From positions 1 to 17,190 of the forward strand of contig PKWA01000082.1 in assembly GCA_003131665.1 (NCBI GenBank): a stretch of 17,190 nt of DNA. Reading direction: 5' to 3'. Of the stretch, positions 6,901 through 15,064 are shown piece by piece (the stretch's first letter is position 1; each line of letters opens with the position of its first letter). The notes beneath the pieces are model-generated. The model was given only the letters and a program-made list of their open reading frames with translations, searched no databases and was not told the DNA's origin. A program made the position numbers and the translations under genes. This stretch comes from Acidimicrobiaceae bacterium. Its GTDB lineage: Bacteria > Actinomycetota > Acidimicrobiia > Acidimicrobiales > RAAP-2.

Positions 6901-8435
6901 ATTCGACGCCCGGCGTGGGACTCATCTCACCGCCGCCGCACCACGACATCTACTCGATTGAAGATCTCAAGCAACTCATCTATGACTTGAAGTGCGCCAA
7001 CGATGAAGCGCGCGTGCACGTCAAGCTGGTCAGCGAGCAAGGGGTTGGCACGATCGCCGCGGGCGTGGCGAAGGCCCACGCCGACGTCATCTTGATTTCG
7101 GGGCACGACGGGGGCACCGGCGCGGCGCCGTTGACCTCGCTCAAACACGCCGGTACGCCCTGGGAGTTGGGGTTGGCCGAAACGCACCAGACCCTCGCCG
7201 CCAATGGCCTACGTAGCCGCGTGGTTCTACAGACCGACGGACAGCTCAAGACCGGACGTGACGTCATTATCGCGGCGCTGCTCGGGGCCGAGGAGTTTGG
7301 CTTTGCGACCGCGCCACTCGTCGTGTCGGGGTGCGTGATGATGCGGGTATGTCACCTCGACACCTGTCCCGTCGGCATCGCCACTCAGAACCCGAAACTG
7401 CGCGAGCGCTTTACGGGCAAACCGGAGTTCGTCGAGAACTTCTTTGAATTCATCGCCCAAGAGGTGCGCGAGTATCTCGCCGTGCTTGGCGCGCGTACTC
7501 TCGACGAACTGATTGGCGACGTGTCGAAGTTGGCCGTGGCTCCGCTGGGCGATCCCACGAACGATCTTGACCTGAGCGCCTTGTTGGTGTTGGTCGAACC
7601 CGATCAACGCCGTCAGGGCGTCAAGCAGGGCCACGGACTCGACGGCGCGCTCGACTGGTCATTTCTTAGTGACGCGGTGCAGTCCGCGACCACGGGGACG
7701 CCGTTTCGCTACGCCACGTCGGTGCGTAACGTCAATCGCGCCGTGGGTACCTTGACGGGCAGTGCCATTACCCGCGCGTTGGGCGCGCGGACGCTTCCCG
7801 ACGACCACGTCCAAATCGATCTCCGGGGCTCCGCCGGCCAAAGTCTCGGCGCCTTCATCCCGGCCGGGGTGACGCTGCGACTGAGCGGCGACACGAACGA
7901 CTACGCCGGCAAAGGGCTGTCGGGCGGACGCATTGTCATTCGTCCCGACGACGACGCCACCTTTGCGAGTGACGAGAACATCATCGCCGGCAACGTGATC
8001 GGCTACGGCGCAACGAGCGGCGAAATCTTCATCAGTGGCGTCGTGGGCGAACGTTGCGCGGTCCGCAATTCTGGCGCCACCATTGTCGTGGAGGGTACGG
8101 GCGATCACGCCGGCGAGTACATGACCGGGGGCGTCGTGGTCATCCTCGGCGACGTCGGGCGCAATCTGGCCGCGGGCATGTCGGGCGGCACGCTCTATCT
8201 TTATGATCCCGACGAGTGCGTGCACGACCATTTGAGCGCCGGGGTCTACGAGATCGAGCTCTTAGAGAGCGAGGACGACGCGCGGCTGTATTCGCTTCTC
8301 GAAAGGTTCCGCGAAGAAACCGGCTCTAAGAAAGCTGCCCGGATACTCGACGATTGGCGACTCGAGCGGATGAACTTTGTGCGCATTGAAACCTCGGAGT
8401 ACCAACGAATTCGAGACGAGGCCAAAGGTGGGTAA
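3987..8435 (+). CDS. gltB: glutamate synthase (NADPH) large subunit GltB
   Basis: The 1482-residue alpha subunit hydrolyses glutamine and passes ammonia through an internal tunnel to 2-oxoglutarate to make two glutamates. The ATG at 3987 is chosen because it gives MTKNLYDPTFEHDAC with Cys15 of the CGVG motif as the Ntn nucleophile after removal of a 14-residue propeptide; an in-frame GTG at 3954 would add 11 unlikely residues. Domains in order are: class II glutamine amidotransferase (about 15-420), central domain (about 450-740), FMN-binding synthase domain with SGAMSYGSIS and SNTGEGGEDEERF (about 830-1170), the 3Fe-4S cysteines C1116, C1122 and C1127, and a C-terminal GXGXG beta-helix (about 1230-1420). 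Length and motifs are complete. It overlaps gltD by eight bases, fitting a coupled alpha-beta pair. Confidence 0.97.
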   Translation: MTKNLYDPTFEHDACGVGLVADLTGHATNATVLDALTILENLEHRGATGSDVDSGDGAGILIQMPDAFIRTLFGSAVPPRGVYGVANWMIPPRLDLERARQTIDQVLSRVGLSSSGWRDVPVNSSILGPTSRASEPLFAQQLIVRSADHGALDLERALYCARKVLEHTLDIYASSCSSKVLIYKGMLSSPQLRNYFDDLGDERVTSAIAIVHSRFSTNVLPRWDLAQPFRYIAHNGEINTIRGNRNWMTARETTIESDVLPLPVSELTPIITPDMSDSASFDEVVELLVHSGRSLPHAILMMIPEAWERSSAMSPDRRAFYRYHAGLMEPWDGPASVTFCDGNVAGAVLDRNGLRPARYWITKDQRVILASEVGVLPIEPSNIERKGRLQPGRVFLVDVEQGRVIEDDELKATLAAQAPYAEWLERHQISLDAIDSPATLTPEHDSIVRQQKSFGYSEEDLRLIIRHMAQVGEEPIGSMGSDTRLPVLSSMPRSIFDYFTQLFAQVTNPPLDAIREELVTSTRVVIGGEENLLRESEEHCHQIVLASPVLSVQELVKIRYIDEQVGVEGFRTAAIDGLFAANGPQSAAERLAHALTEVSNEVVEQVRAGVNVVILSDRGTSTTHAAIPSLLLTSAVHHRLVAEHLRTNAALIIEAGDVREVHHVALLLGFGASAVCPYLAYESIDALMQEGELNELTAFEARYQYGKTLNKGVVKVMSKMGVSTVASYVGSQLFEPVGLSDDVLSRYFPGFRSRLGGATLEHLARDVLRWHASAFAPEVGESVEITNHGEYQWRRDGELHLFNPRTVQKLQHATREKRFDLFKEYTTLVDEQSSGKLTLRSLLSLVPSSSPLKLEEVEGVASIVKRFSSGAMSYGSISQEAHTTLAVAMNRLGAKSNTGEGGEDEERFDTSNPRENARSAIKQVASGRFGVTSRYLVNADDLQIKIAQGAKPGEGGQLPGSKVYTWIAKTRHSTPGVGLISPPPHHDIYSIEDLKQLIYDLKCANDEARVHVKLVSEQGVGTIAAGVAKAHADVILISGHDGGTGAAPLTSLKHAGTPWELGLAETHQTLAANGLRSRVVLQTDGQLKTGRDVIIAALLGAEEFGFATAPLVVSGCVMMRVCHLDTCPVGIATQNPKLRERFTGKPEFVENFFEFIAQEVREYLAVLGARTLDELIGDVSKLAVAPLGDPTNDLDLSALLVLVEPDQRRQGVKQGHGLDGALDWSFLSDAVQSATTGTPFRYATSVRNVNRAVGTLTGSAITRALGARTLPDDHVQIDLRGSAGQSLGAFIPAGVTLRLSGDTNDYAGKGLSGGRIVIRPDDDATFASDENIIAGNVIGYGATSGEIFISGVVGERCAVRNSGATIVVEGTGDHAGEYMTGGVVVILGDVGRNLAAGMSGGTLYLYDPDECVHDHLSAGVYEIELLESEDDARLYSLLERFREETGSKKAARILDDWRLERMNFVRIETSEYQRIRDEAKGG

Positions 8436-9858
8436 AGTCACCGGCTTTCTCGAGTATCCCCGACAGGGCCCCAAGTATCGGCCCGTGAGCGTTCGACTGC
8501 GCGACTGGCACGAGGTCTATCAACCCCAGAGCGACGACGAGATCGCCGAGCAGGGTGCGCGATGCATGGACTGCGGCATCCCCTTTTGCATGCAGGGCTG
8601 CCCGCTGGGCAACCGCATCCCCGAGTTCAACGGTCGCATTCATCACGTCCAGTGGTCGCTGGCGGCCGACCAACTCTTTAGCACGAACAATTTCCCGGAG
8701 TTCACTGGTCGGCTCTGTCCCGCGCCGTGTGAGTCCGCGTGCGTCTTAGGAATTGGGAGCGATCCCGTTACCATCGAGCGACTCGAGTACGAGGTCGCCG
8801 AACACGCTTTCTCGAACGGCTTCGCGGTGTCAAGTCCCACGCCGCGCGAGAGTGGCCGACGGGTGGCCGTGGTGGGCTCGGGACCGGCCGGTCTCGCGGC
8901 CGCGGCCCAGCTAAGAAGTGTCGGCCACGCGGTCAGCGTCTTCGAGCGCAGTGACGCCATCGGCGGGCTGCTGCGTTACGGCATTCCGGAGTTCAAAATG
9001 GAAAAGTCGGTCCTGGATCGGCGCCTCGACGTCATGCGCTCCGCCGGCGTCGAATTCTTCACCAGCGTCACCGTAGGTAAGAGCGGTACACCCCTCGCCT
9101 CGCTGCAAGGTGAGTTCGATGCGGTACTTCTGGCTCTCGGCGCCACGCGTCCGCGACTAGTCCCCGTGCCGGGCGCCGACCTCGAAGGGGTCTATCCCGC
9201 CATGACGTACTTAGAAGGTTCGAATCGGGCCGTCAACGCCGCCACGGCGCCCGTGCTGAGCGCGCGAGATTGCCGCGTCATCATTCTCGGGGGCGGCGAC
9301 ACGGGCGCCGACTGTTTGGGCACCGTGCATCGCCAGGGCGCCGCGTCGGTGACCCAGATCGAGATCATGGATCGTCCGCCCTCGGAACGTCCTTCGGCAG
9401 AGCCCTGGCCCACCATGGCCCGGATCTTTAAGACATCGTCCGCGCACGACGAGGGCGGCGAACGTCGCTTTTCAACCGAGACCCTGGAGTTTCGCGGTGA
9501 GGGCCACGTTGACTCAATTGTCCTGCGGGACCATCTCTCGGATGAGACGGTGACCTTTCCGGCCGATCTGGTACTGATTGCCGCAGGGTTCCTGGGTCCG
9601 GAGCTCGACGATCTCGAACTGAACCAAAAGGAGTTTCTAACTTCACGCTCCACCCTTTCGGTCACCAGCGACTGGCGCGTTCGAGAGATTTCGGGTTCGA
9701 GTCCCGTCTTTGCGTGTGGTGACGCCGTGCGGGGCCAGAGCTTGATTGTCTGGGCCATCGCCGAAGGCCGCAGTGCCGCGGCCTCGATTGACGAGTACTT
9801 CACGGGGCGCCCGAGCCCCCTGGGGGCGCCGGTCGAACCCTACGCGCTCTCGTGGTAG
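8428..9858 (+). CDS. gltD: glutamate synthase (NADPH) small subunit GltD
   Basis: The 476-residue beta subunit takes electrons from NADPH via FAD and 4Fe-4S clusters and passes them to GltB. GTG at 8428 is taken as the start: it yields the family-typical VGKVTGFLEY, GAGG lies six bases before it, and it overlaps the gltB stop. Seen are the N-terminal cluster cysteines C46, C49, C54, C58 and C97, C101, C105; the FAD-binding motif VVGSGPAG (G150, G152, G155); the NADPH-binding motif GGGDTG (288-293); and the C-terminal FACGDAVRGQS segment typical of this FAD family. An alternative GTG at 8377 would add 17 residues read out of frame through the end of gltB and is rejected. No terminator is apparent in the 56 bases that follow. 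Confidence 0.96.
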   Translation: MGKVTGFLEYPRQGPKYRPVSVRLRDWHEVYQPQSDDEIAEQGARCMDCGIPFCMQGCPLGNRIPEFNGRIHHVQWSLAADQLFSTNNFPEFTGRLCPAPCESACVLGIGSDPVTIERLEYEVAEHAFSNGFAVSSPTPRESGRRVAVVGSGPAGLAAAAQLRSVGHAVSVFERSDAIGGLLRYGIPEFKMEKSVLDRRLDVMRSAGVEFFTSVTVGKSGTPLASLQGEFDAVLLALGATRPRLVPVPGADLEGVYPAMTYLEGSNRAVNAATAPVLSARDCRVIILGGGDTGADCLGTVHRQGAASVTQIEIMDRPPSERPSAEPWPTMARIFKTSSAHDEGGERRFSTETLEFRGEGHVDSIVLRDHLSDETVTFPADLVLIAAGFLGPELDDLELNQKEFLTSRSTLSVTSDWRVREISGSSPVFACGDAVRGQSLIVWAIAEGRSAAASIDEYFTGRPSPLGAPVEPYALSW

Positions 9859-9887
9859 TTCACGGACGTAGCCAAGTTTTGTAGCAT
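9859..9887 (+). promoter_or_regulatory. candidate promoter of the acyl-CoA synthetase gene
   Basis: TTCACG at 9859-9864 and TAGCAT at 9882-9887 are separated by 17 bases, a plausible housekeeping -35/-10 pair. It would start transcription near 9894, about 20 bases before the ATG at 9915. Its presence between gltD and the synthetase suggests the latter is not solely dependent on the gltBD transcript. Confidence 0.4.
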
Positions 9888-9914
9888 CGAGCCAACGGTG
9901 ATTCGAGGGGGACC

Positions 9915-11531
9915 ATGAAGAGCACGATGCAAGACGCGCCACTGCTGATTAGTGGCATCATGCGCCACGGCGAGTCCATCTACTCAGAGAAGAGAGTCTT
10001 TACCGTCACGCCCGACGGCGTTGAAGAAGCGACCTTCCTCCAAATCGCCAAACGGGCCGAACAGCTCGCCGCCGCACTCACGAAACTTGGAGTGCGATCG
10101 GGTGATCGCGTGGGAACCTTCATGTGGAATAACCAGGCGCACATGGAGGCCTACTTCGCGGTGCCCAGCATGGGCGCGGTCTTGCACACTTTGAATATTC
10201 GGCTTTTTCCCGAACAGCTCGCGTACATCATCAACCACGCTGAGGACGAGATTCTTATCGTCGACGCGTCGCTGGCGACGTTGCTGGCCAAAGTCCGCGA
10301 TCAGATACCACTCGTCAAGACCATCATCTTGCACGGCGAAGATCCGAGCGGCCTTCTAGGCGAGACGTTGGACTACGAGACGCTCATCAGTGCCGAGCGG
10401 CCCGGTTACGAGTGGCCCGTGTTGGACGAGCGCGACGCGGCGATCATGTGTTATACCTCGGGCACGACGGGCAATCCTAAAGGGGTCGTGTACTCGCACC
10501 GTTCGACCTGGCTGCACTCGATGGCCCAGTCGGCAGCGAACTCGGTGGGGCTATGTGAGAAGGACCGATGTCTCGTGATCGTGCCGATGTTTCACGTCAA
10601 TGCGTGGGGGACTGTTTTTACGTCATTCTTCGCGGGCGTCGAATTGATCATGCCCCAGATGTACCTTCAGGGCGCGCCGATTATCAAGATGGTGCGTGAA
10701 CTGCGCCCGACGATCTCGTTGGGCGTACCCACCGTGTGGAACGACGTGCTGCGCGTGGCCGAGTCGACGCCCGAGACCGATTTTTCGAGTCTCCGCGCAA
10801 TTCTGGTGGGTGGTGCCGCGGTGCCCCGTTCCATGATCGTGACCTTTCGCGACGTATACGGCATCGACGTGATCCAAGGTTGGGGCATGACCGAGACCAG
10901 CCCCCTCGCCGCGGTATCGAATCCTCCGGCGGGCACGCCCAAGGAACTCGAGATCGAGTACCGAGTGAAGGCGGGGCGCATCGTGGCGGGTGTGGAACTG
11001 CGAATCACGGACGACAACGGGACCGTCTTGCCCCGCGATGGCAAGACCATCGGTGAGTTCGAGATTCGCGGCCCCTGGGTTACCGCTTCGTATTTTGGCG
11101 TCGACGATCCCGAAAAGTTCCGAGATGGCTGGTTGCGCACGGGGGACATCGGCACTCTCGACGGCGAAGGGTACTTGACCGTGACCGACCGCACCAAGGA
11201 CGTGATCAAGTCCGGGGGTGAATGGATCAGCTCCGTCGAACTTGAGTTAGCCGTCATGGAGCACCCGTCGGTCTTCGAGGCGGCGGTGGTCGCGGTGCCC
11301 GACGAGAAGTGGCAGGAACGGCCACTCTGTTGTGTCGTACTGCAACCGGGGGCCTCGGTCAGTGCCGAGGAGCTCAAGGAGTTTCTCGCCGAACGCGTCG
11401 CCAAGTGGTGGCTGCCCGAACGCTGGAGCTTCATCGAGAGCGTGCCCAAGACCAGCGTGGGTAAGTTCGACAAGAAGGTCTTGCGCGCGCAGTACGCCGA
11501 GGGCACCCTCGAGGTCGTGGTCGTCAACTAG
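9915..11531 (+). CDS. fatty-acid/short-to-long-chain acyl-CoA synthetase
   Basis: This 538-residue AMP-forming ligase of the ANL superfamily activates a carboxylic acid to an acyl-adenylate and transfers it to coenzyme A. The expected motifs are in order: P-loop-like [11 protein letters not shown] (180-190), GWGMTETSP (322-330), GWLRTGD with D411, KSGGEW (432-437) in the hinge region, and the catalytic Lys517 in [19 protein letters not shown] ribosome-binding site at 9905-9911 precedes the ATG. No membrane segment is seen, so it should be cytosolic. The N-terminal [12 protein letters not shown] and the overall flavour resemble the branch that includes DmdB-like (methylmercaptopropionate) ligases and medium/long-chain fatty acid ligases; the substrate is not settled. 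The next gene starts on the last base of its stop codon. Confidence 0.92.
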   Translation: MKSTMQDAPLLISGIMRHGESIYSEKRVFTVTPDGVEEATFLQIAKRAEQLAAALTKLGVRSGDRVGTFMWNNQAHMEAYFAVPSMGAVLHTLNIRLFPEQLAYIINHAEDEILIVDASLATLLAKVRDQIPLVKTIILHGEDPSGLLGETLDYETLISAERPGYEWPVLDERDAAIMCYTSGTTGNPKGVVYSHRSTWLHSMAQSAANSVGLCEKDRCLVIVPMFHVNAWGTVFTSFFAGVELIMPQMYLQGAPIIKMVRELRPTISLGVPTVWNDVLRVAESTPETDFSSLRAILVGGAAVPRSMIVTFRDVYGIDVIQGWGMTETSPLAAVSNPPAGTPKELEIEYRVKAGRIVAGVELRITDDNGTVLPRDGKTIGEFEIRGPWVTASYFGVDDPEKFRDGWLRTGDIGTLDGEGYLTVTDRTKDVIKSGGEWISSVELELAVMEHPSVFEAAVVAVPDEKWQERPLCCVVLQPGASVSAEELKEFLAERVAKWWLPERWSFIESVPKTSVGKFDKKVLRAQYAEGTLEVVVVN

Positions 11532-11728
11532 TGGAGTCGCTGGACGATCTCGCCGACGAGGTGGGGGCCCTGGAGAAGCGTGTGGCCGACGCCATCTTTG
11601 AGACGGTGCGAGCGCAACTGCGTAGCGACGAGGCCGAAGGCGCCAAGGAGTTGGAACGTCAACTCTCGAAGGTGCGCCGGAGCCTGCAAAAAGCCGAGCA
11701 TCTTCTTCGTCGAAGCGAAGACGACTAG
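11531..11728 (+). CDS. 65-residue coiled-coil-like hypothetical protein
   Basis: The GTG start shares its first base with the TAG stop of the synthetase gene (TAGTG), a layout that implies translational coupling. No independent ribosome-binding site is apparent. The product is highly charged, with heptad-spaced hydrophobics at 4, 7, 11, 14, 18 and again at 41, 45, 48, 52, 55, 59, so two amphipathic helices able to form a coiled coil or helical hairpin are likely. There is no Cys, Trp, Tyr or Pro, no signal peptide and no membrane segment. I do not recognise a family. Because it is coupled to the ligase it might be a small partner or modulator, but that is inference. Its TAG stop overlaps the stop of the convergent LOG gene. 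Confidence 0.68.
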   Translation: MESLDDLADEVGALEKRVADAIFETVRAQLRSDEAEGAKELERQLSKVRRSLQKAEHLLRRSEDD

Positions 11729-12699
11729 CCGGACCAGTTGTTCACTTCGTCAATGACGAGGCGCAGGTTGACGAAGTTTCGCCCATCAAAGTTGAACGAG
11801 AGCGTCTCGTCGTTGAGTTGGTATCCCGAGCCCTCATCAAACATCGGCACGGCCGCTCGGAGATCGGCCAGTTGCTCGGGCGTCGGGGGACGACGTAGTA
11901 CAAGCTGACCTCGCTCACCTTCGGCGATAAAGCTCACGTAATTGAGGTAGAAATGTTCGATCTCATCGATGGTTTCGGTGATCGACGTCGCGAGGCGCAC
12001 CAGACACATGTCGCTCGTGCCGATGTAGTCGTTGTTAACGACGGCTTCGTCAATAAAGGTCATCCACTGCTTCCAGAACGACCCGTCAGGCGTGTCGAGC
12101 AGGACGACCGGTGCGGGAGTCGTTTTCCCAGTGTCGAGCAACGTCAAGACCTCGAAGAGTTCATCCATAGTGCCCAATCCTCCGGGCAGCACGACAAAGG
12201 CGTTCGAAGGCCGAGTGAGGGCGACCTTGCGGGTGAAGAAGTACTTCATCGTTACCAACATCGTCGAGACGTCAATGAACGCGTTGGCGTTCTGTTCGAA
12301 GGGGAGCTCGATGTTCACGCCAAGGGTGTGCTCCTTGCCGGCTCCCTTCGCCGACGCCTCCATGATCCCCGGCCCGGCGCCCGAGACGGTGATCCAATCC
12401 CGCTCGGTCATGGCACGGGTGAATTCAGCGGTCATCTCGTAGAGCTCGCTGCCCGGTTTCGTTCTCGCCGAGCCAAAGACCGTCAACTTCGGGCGATCGC
12501 GCCACTTGTCGAAAAGGGTGAACGCCTCGAGCAGTTCGTCAATCGCCTGCACGGCGACGCGGAGATCTTTCGTGTGGGCATCGGCTTCGGCCACCATGAC
12601 GACGCGCGCGAGCAACTCGCGCAAGAGATCACGCCGCTCCGGCGACATGGTGGTGTCCTCGGCGATATCGTCGAGGAGCGCTTCAATGAGTGTGCTCAT
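11725..12699 (-). CDS. LOG-family (TIGR00730-type) Rossmann-fold protein
   Basis: The 324-residue protein carries the LOG signature PGGLGTMDE (172-180), the upstream R157-K158 pair, SGAGPGIMEAS (106-116) and GSARTKPGS (76-84). LOG enzymes are nucleoside 5'-monophosphate phosphoribohydrolases that release a base from the nucleotide; many are labelled lysine decarboxylases in error. It is longer than simple LOG proteins: about 70 residues of mostly helical sequence precede the Rossmann core, and a C-terminal region of about 80 residues follows, so it belongs to an extended form. ATG at 12699 comes two bases after the fbiC stop on the same strand, so the two genes are almost certainly one transcript. 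No ribosome-binding site is obvious, consistent with coupled translation. The natural substrate is unknown. Confidence 0.9.
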   Translation of the reverse strand: MSTLIEALLDDIAEDTTMSPERRDLLRELLARVVMVAEADAHTKDLRVAVQAIDELLEAFTLFDKWRDRPKLTVFGSARTKPGSELYEMTAEFTRAMTERDWITVSGAGPGIMEASAKGAGKEHTLGVNIELPFEQNANAFIDVSTMLVTMKYFFTRKVALTRPSNAFVVLPGGLGTMDELFEVLTLLDTGKTTPAPVVLLDTPDGSFWKQWMTFIDEAVVNNDYIGTSDMCLVRLATSITETIDEIEHFYLNYVSFIAEGERGQLVLRRPPTPEQLADLRAAVPMFDEGSGYQLNDETLSFNFDGRNFVNLRLVIDEVNNWSG

Positions 12700-12701
12700 C
12701 G

Positions 12702-14963
12702 TTACAGCGTCTGATACAGCGTGCTTCGTTGGTGCAAGGGACGCCCGAGCGGCGCCACGAGATCCTCGAGCGACTGGACGTCCATCCCTTGTCCGTGGAC
12801 GGCTCCGGCGGCGCGCGAGATGTTCTCATCCATCAACGTGCCCCCGAGGTCGTTCGCGCCCGCGGACAAGATGCGTCTCGAGCCTTCCACGCCCATTTTT
12901 ACCCAGCTGACTTGAATATTGTTGATCAGCGTTGCGTAATGCATGCGAGCGACGGCATGCATCAGTACTGCCTCTCGAAACGTCGGCCCCTTTCGCGATC
13001 GGCCTTTCAAGAACAAGGGCGTCGCCATATGGACGAACGGCAGGGGGACGAATTCAGTGAAACCGCCGGTCTCTCTTTGTAGATCACGAGTTCGAATCAG
13101 GTGCGTCGCCCAGCTCTCGGGGCTTTCGACCGCGCCGAACATGATCGTGATGTTCGAGCGAAGGCCAACGCCGTGCGCGGTGCGGTGCACTTCGAGCCAC
13201 TGATCACTGTTGATCTTGTCGGGACAGAGAATCGCCCGGATTCGATCATCGAGAATCTCGGCCGCGGTGCCCGGCAACGTCTTAAGCCCCGCGTCCTTCA
13301 ATCGAGTGAGGTAGGTGGCGAGGTCTTGGCCCGAACGGCGAGCGCCTTCAAAGACCTCCAGCGCGCTAAAGGCGTGAATATGAATGGTCGGCGAACCGGC
13401 CTTCACGGCGGCGACCACGTCGATGTAGTAATCACCATCAAAGTTCGGATGGATTCCGCCTTGGAGACAGACCTCGGTGGCGCCTCGCGCCTCGGCCTCG
13501 CGTACCCTCTCGCTGATCTCCTCCAGGGTCAACAGGTAGGGGTCGCCCCGGAGATTCAGCGAGAGCGGGCCCTTGGAAAAGGCGCAGAATCGGCACTTGA
13601 AGGTACAGACGTTGGTGTAGTTGATGTTGCGATTGATGACGAAGCTGACCGCGTCGCCCACGAGTTCTTGGCGGAGTTCGTCGGCCACACTCACGACCGC
13701 GTTGAAATCCGCTCCGCGCGCGTGAAAGAGAGCGACGAGTTCGCTGGTGTTGAACTCATAGCCCGGTTCGTAGCGGGCGAGGAGCGCACCGATCTCGGAC
13801 GTTCTCGCCAGGGACGTCGGTGGCGACGGGGGAGTGTGATCAGAGCCCGAGTACCAGCCGTCGTTACGAGCCAGCGAATGGGCATCTGACTGTGCGAGCA
13901 CGAAAGGTCGGACCTTCTCGTCGAGAAAGTCCACTCGTTCGCCCAAAAACTCTGGGTAGGTCGTCAGTCGCGGGGTGAGTTGAAAACCGCGAAGATCACA
14001 CTGTTGCGAGAGCGTCGCTACTGCCGGCCACGCCCTTTCAGGATTGACGTGATCGGCCGTGACCGGTGAGATTCCTCCGAAGTCGTCAATACCAAAGTCG
14101 AGCAGTCGTGCGGGATCGTCGCTGAGGTTGGGTGGCGCTTGAAGATGAATGTCGTCGGGCAACGTGAGTCGAGCGACAGCGATGGTCCAATGGAACTCCT
14201 CGTCGCTGGCTGGGGGAGATGACGCCATCGCGGTGCGAGGTTTAGGCAGGAAGTTCTGAATGATGACTTCTTGGACGTGGCCGAACTCCTCGTGCGCGTC
14301 GACAATCGCTCGAAGCGTCACCAGACGGTCTTCACGGGATTCGCCGATGCCCACCAGCAAACCGGTCGTGAAGGGAATTTTGAGCTCGCCCGCCCAGCGC
14401 AACGTGTCCAGGCGACGGCCCGGCTCTTTATCCGGCGCCAGTCGGTGGGCGGGAACCTCGGCCAACACTTCGAGCATCATCCCCTGCGAAGCACTCACCT
14501 GACGGAGTTGTTCGAGTTCGTGGAAATACAGGGCGCCCGCGTTCGCGTGGGGCAACAGTCCCGTCCCCTCGAGCACCATCTGTGCGGCGGTGGCGACGTA
14601 GTCAACGGTGGAGTGATATCCCCGCGCGGCCAGCCATCGTGCCGCCTCGTCGTACCGCAGTTCGGGTCGCTCGCCGAGCGTGAAAAGTGCCTCGGTACAA
14701 CCGGCGTCGCGCCCGGCCTGCGCGATGGCCATGACCTCGTCGAGACTGAGAAAGGGCGAGGCAACGTGAGCCGGAGCCTGGGCGAACGTGCAGTACCCAC
14801 AGCGATCGCGACAGAGTTTCGTCAAAGGAATGAAAACCTTGGGCGAGTAGGTCACGACGTAGCCGTGAGACTGTCGCGCCCTGTTGAACGCCGCTTCGGC
14901 CAAGGACGCGGCCGATGCAGTCAGGAGATCGTTGAGAGTGTCCAATCCGTTCGACGTAGTCAT
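12702..14963 (-). CDS. fbiC: 7,8-didemethyl-8-hydroxy-5-deazariboflavin synthase FbiC (CofG-CofH fusion)
   Basis: The 753-residue protein has two radical-SAM halves. The N-terminal CofG-like half has CRDRCGYC (C51, C55, C58), and the C-terminal CofH-like half has CTFKCRFC (C453, C457, C460); each set binds a 4Fe-4S cluster and S-adenosylmethionine. Together they build the F0 deazaflavin chromophore of coenzyme F420 from tyrosine and a riboflavin-pathway intermediate. The fused form is known from actinobacteria (FbiC), whereas archaea generally use separate CofG and CofH. Both halves look intact, with the CofG half at about residues 30-380 and the CofH half at about 400-740. It is somewhat shorter than mycobacterial FbiC. 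The ATG at 14963 has AGGA seven bases upstream. The LOG gene follows after two bases. Other F420 genes are not in the window. Confidence 0.96.
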   Translation of the reverse strand: MTTSNGLDTLNDLLTASAASLAEAAFNRARQSHGYVVTYSPKVFIPLTKLCRDRCGYCTFAQAPAHVASPFLSLDEVMAIAQAGRDAGCTEALFTLGERPELRYDEAARWLAARGYHSTVDYVATAAQMVLEGTGLLPHANAGALYFHELEQLRQVSASQGMMLEVLAEVPAHRLAPDKEPGRRLDTLRWAGELKIPFTTGLLVGIGESREDRLVTLRAIVDAHEEFGHVQEVIIQNFLPKPRTAMASSPPASDEEFHWTIAVARLTLPDDIHLQAPPNLSDDPARLLDFGIDDFGGISPVTADHVNPERAWPAVATLSQQCDLRGFQLTPRLTTYPEFLGERVDFLDEKVRPFVLAQSDAHSLARNDGWYSGSDHTPPSPPTSLARTSEIGALLARYEPGYEFNTSELVALFHARGADFNAVVSVADELRQELVGDAVSFVINRNINYTNVCTFKCRFCAFSKGPLSLNLRGDPYLLTLEEISERVREAEARGATEVCLQGGIHPNFDGDYYIDVVAAVKAGSPTIHIHAFSALEVFEGARRSGQDLATYLTRLKDAGLKTLPGTAAEILDDRIRAILCPDKINSDQWLEVHRTAHGVGLRSNITIMFGAVESPESWATHLIRTRDLQRETGGFTEFVPLPFVHMATPLFLKGRSRKGPTFREAVLMHAVARMHYATLINNIQVSWVKMGVEGSRRILSAGANDLGGTLMDENISRAAGAVHGQGMDVQSLEDLVAPLGRPLHQRSTLYQTL

Positions 14964-14969
14964 GGGTGC

Positions 14970-14975
14970 ATCCTA
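14970..14975 (-). promoter_or_regulatory. TAGGAT before fbiC: -10 box or ribosome-binding site
   Basis: TAGGAT on the minus strand lies six bases before the fbiC ATG. Read as DNA it is a good -10 hexamer that would give a nearly leaderless mRNA; read as RNA its AGGA is a reasonable Shine-Dalgarno site. No -35 box is obvious (CTGAAT at 17-base spacing is a poor match). Only one reading is likely to be right and the sequence does not decide. Confidence 0.3.
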
Positions 14976-15064
14976 GGACGCCATTTCAAAGAATTCAGCG
15001 TCCGAAACAGACGAAATCTCCGAGTCGTTGGCGGGAAAAGGGCCCGAAGGGTGCTCTTCACCGA

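Noticed and set aside
5625..8231. Long minus-strand frames (265, 190 and 135 codons) opposite gltB
   Set aside because: gltB is continuous and fully motif-supported across this span; the opposite frames have shadow-like composition.
14999..15013. Hairpin CGTCTG-TTT-CGGACG on the minus strand between tal and fbiC as a terminator
   Set aside because: The stem is only six pairs with a wobble, and no U-run follows, so it is not a convincing intrinsic terminator.
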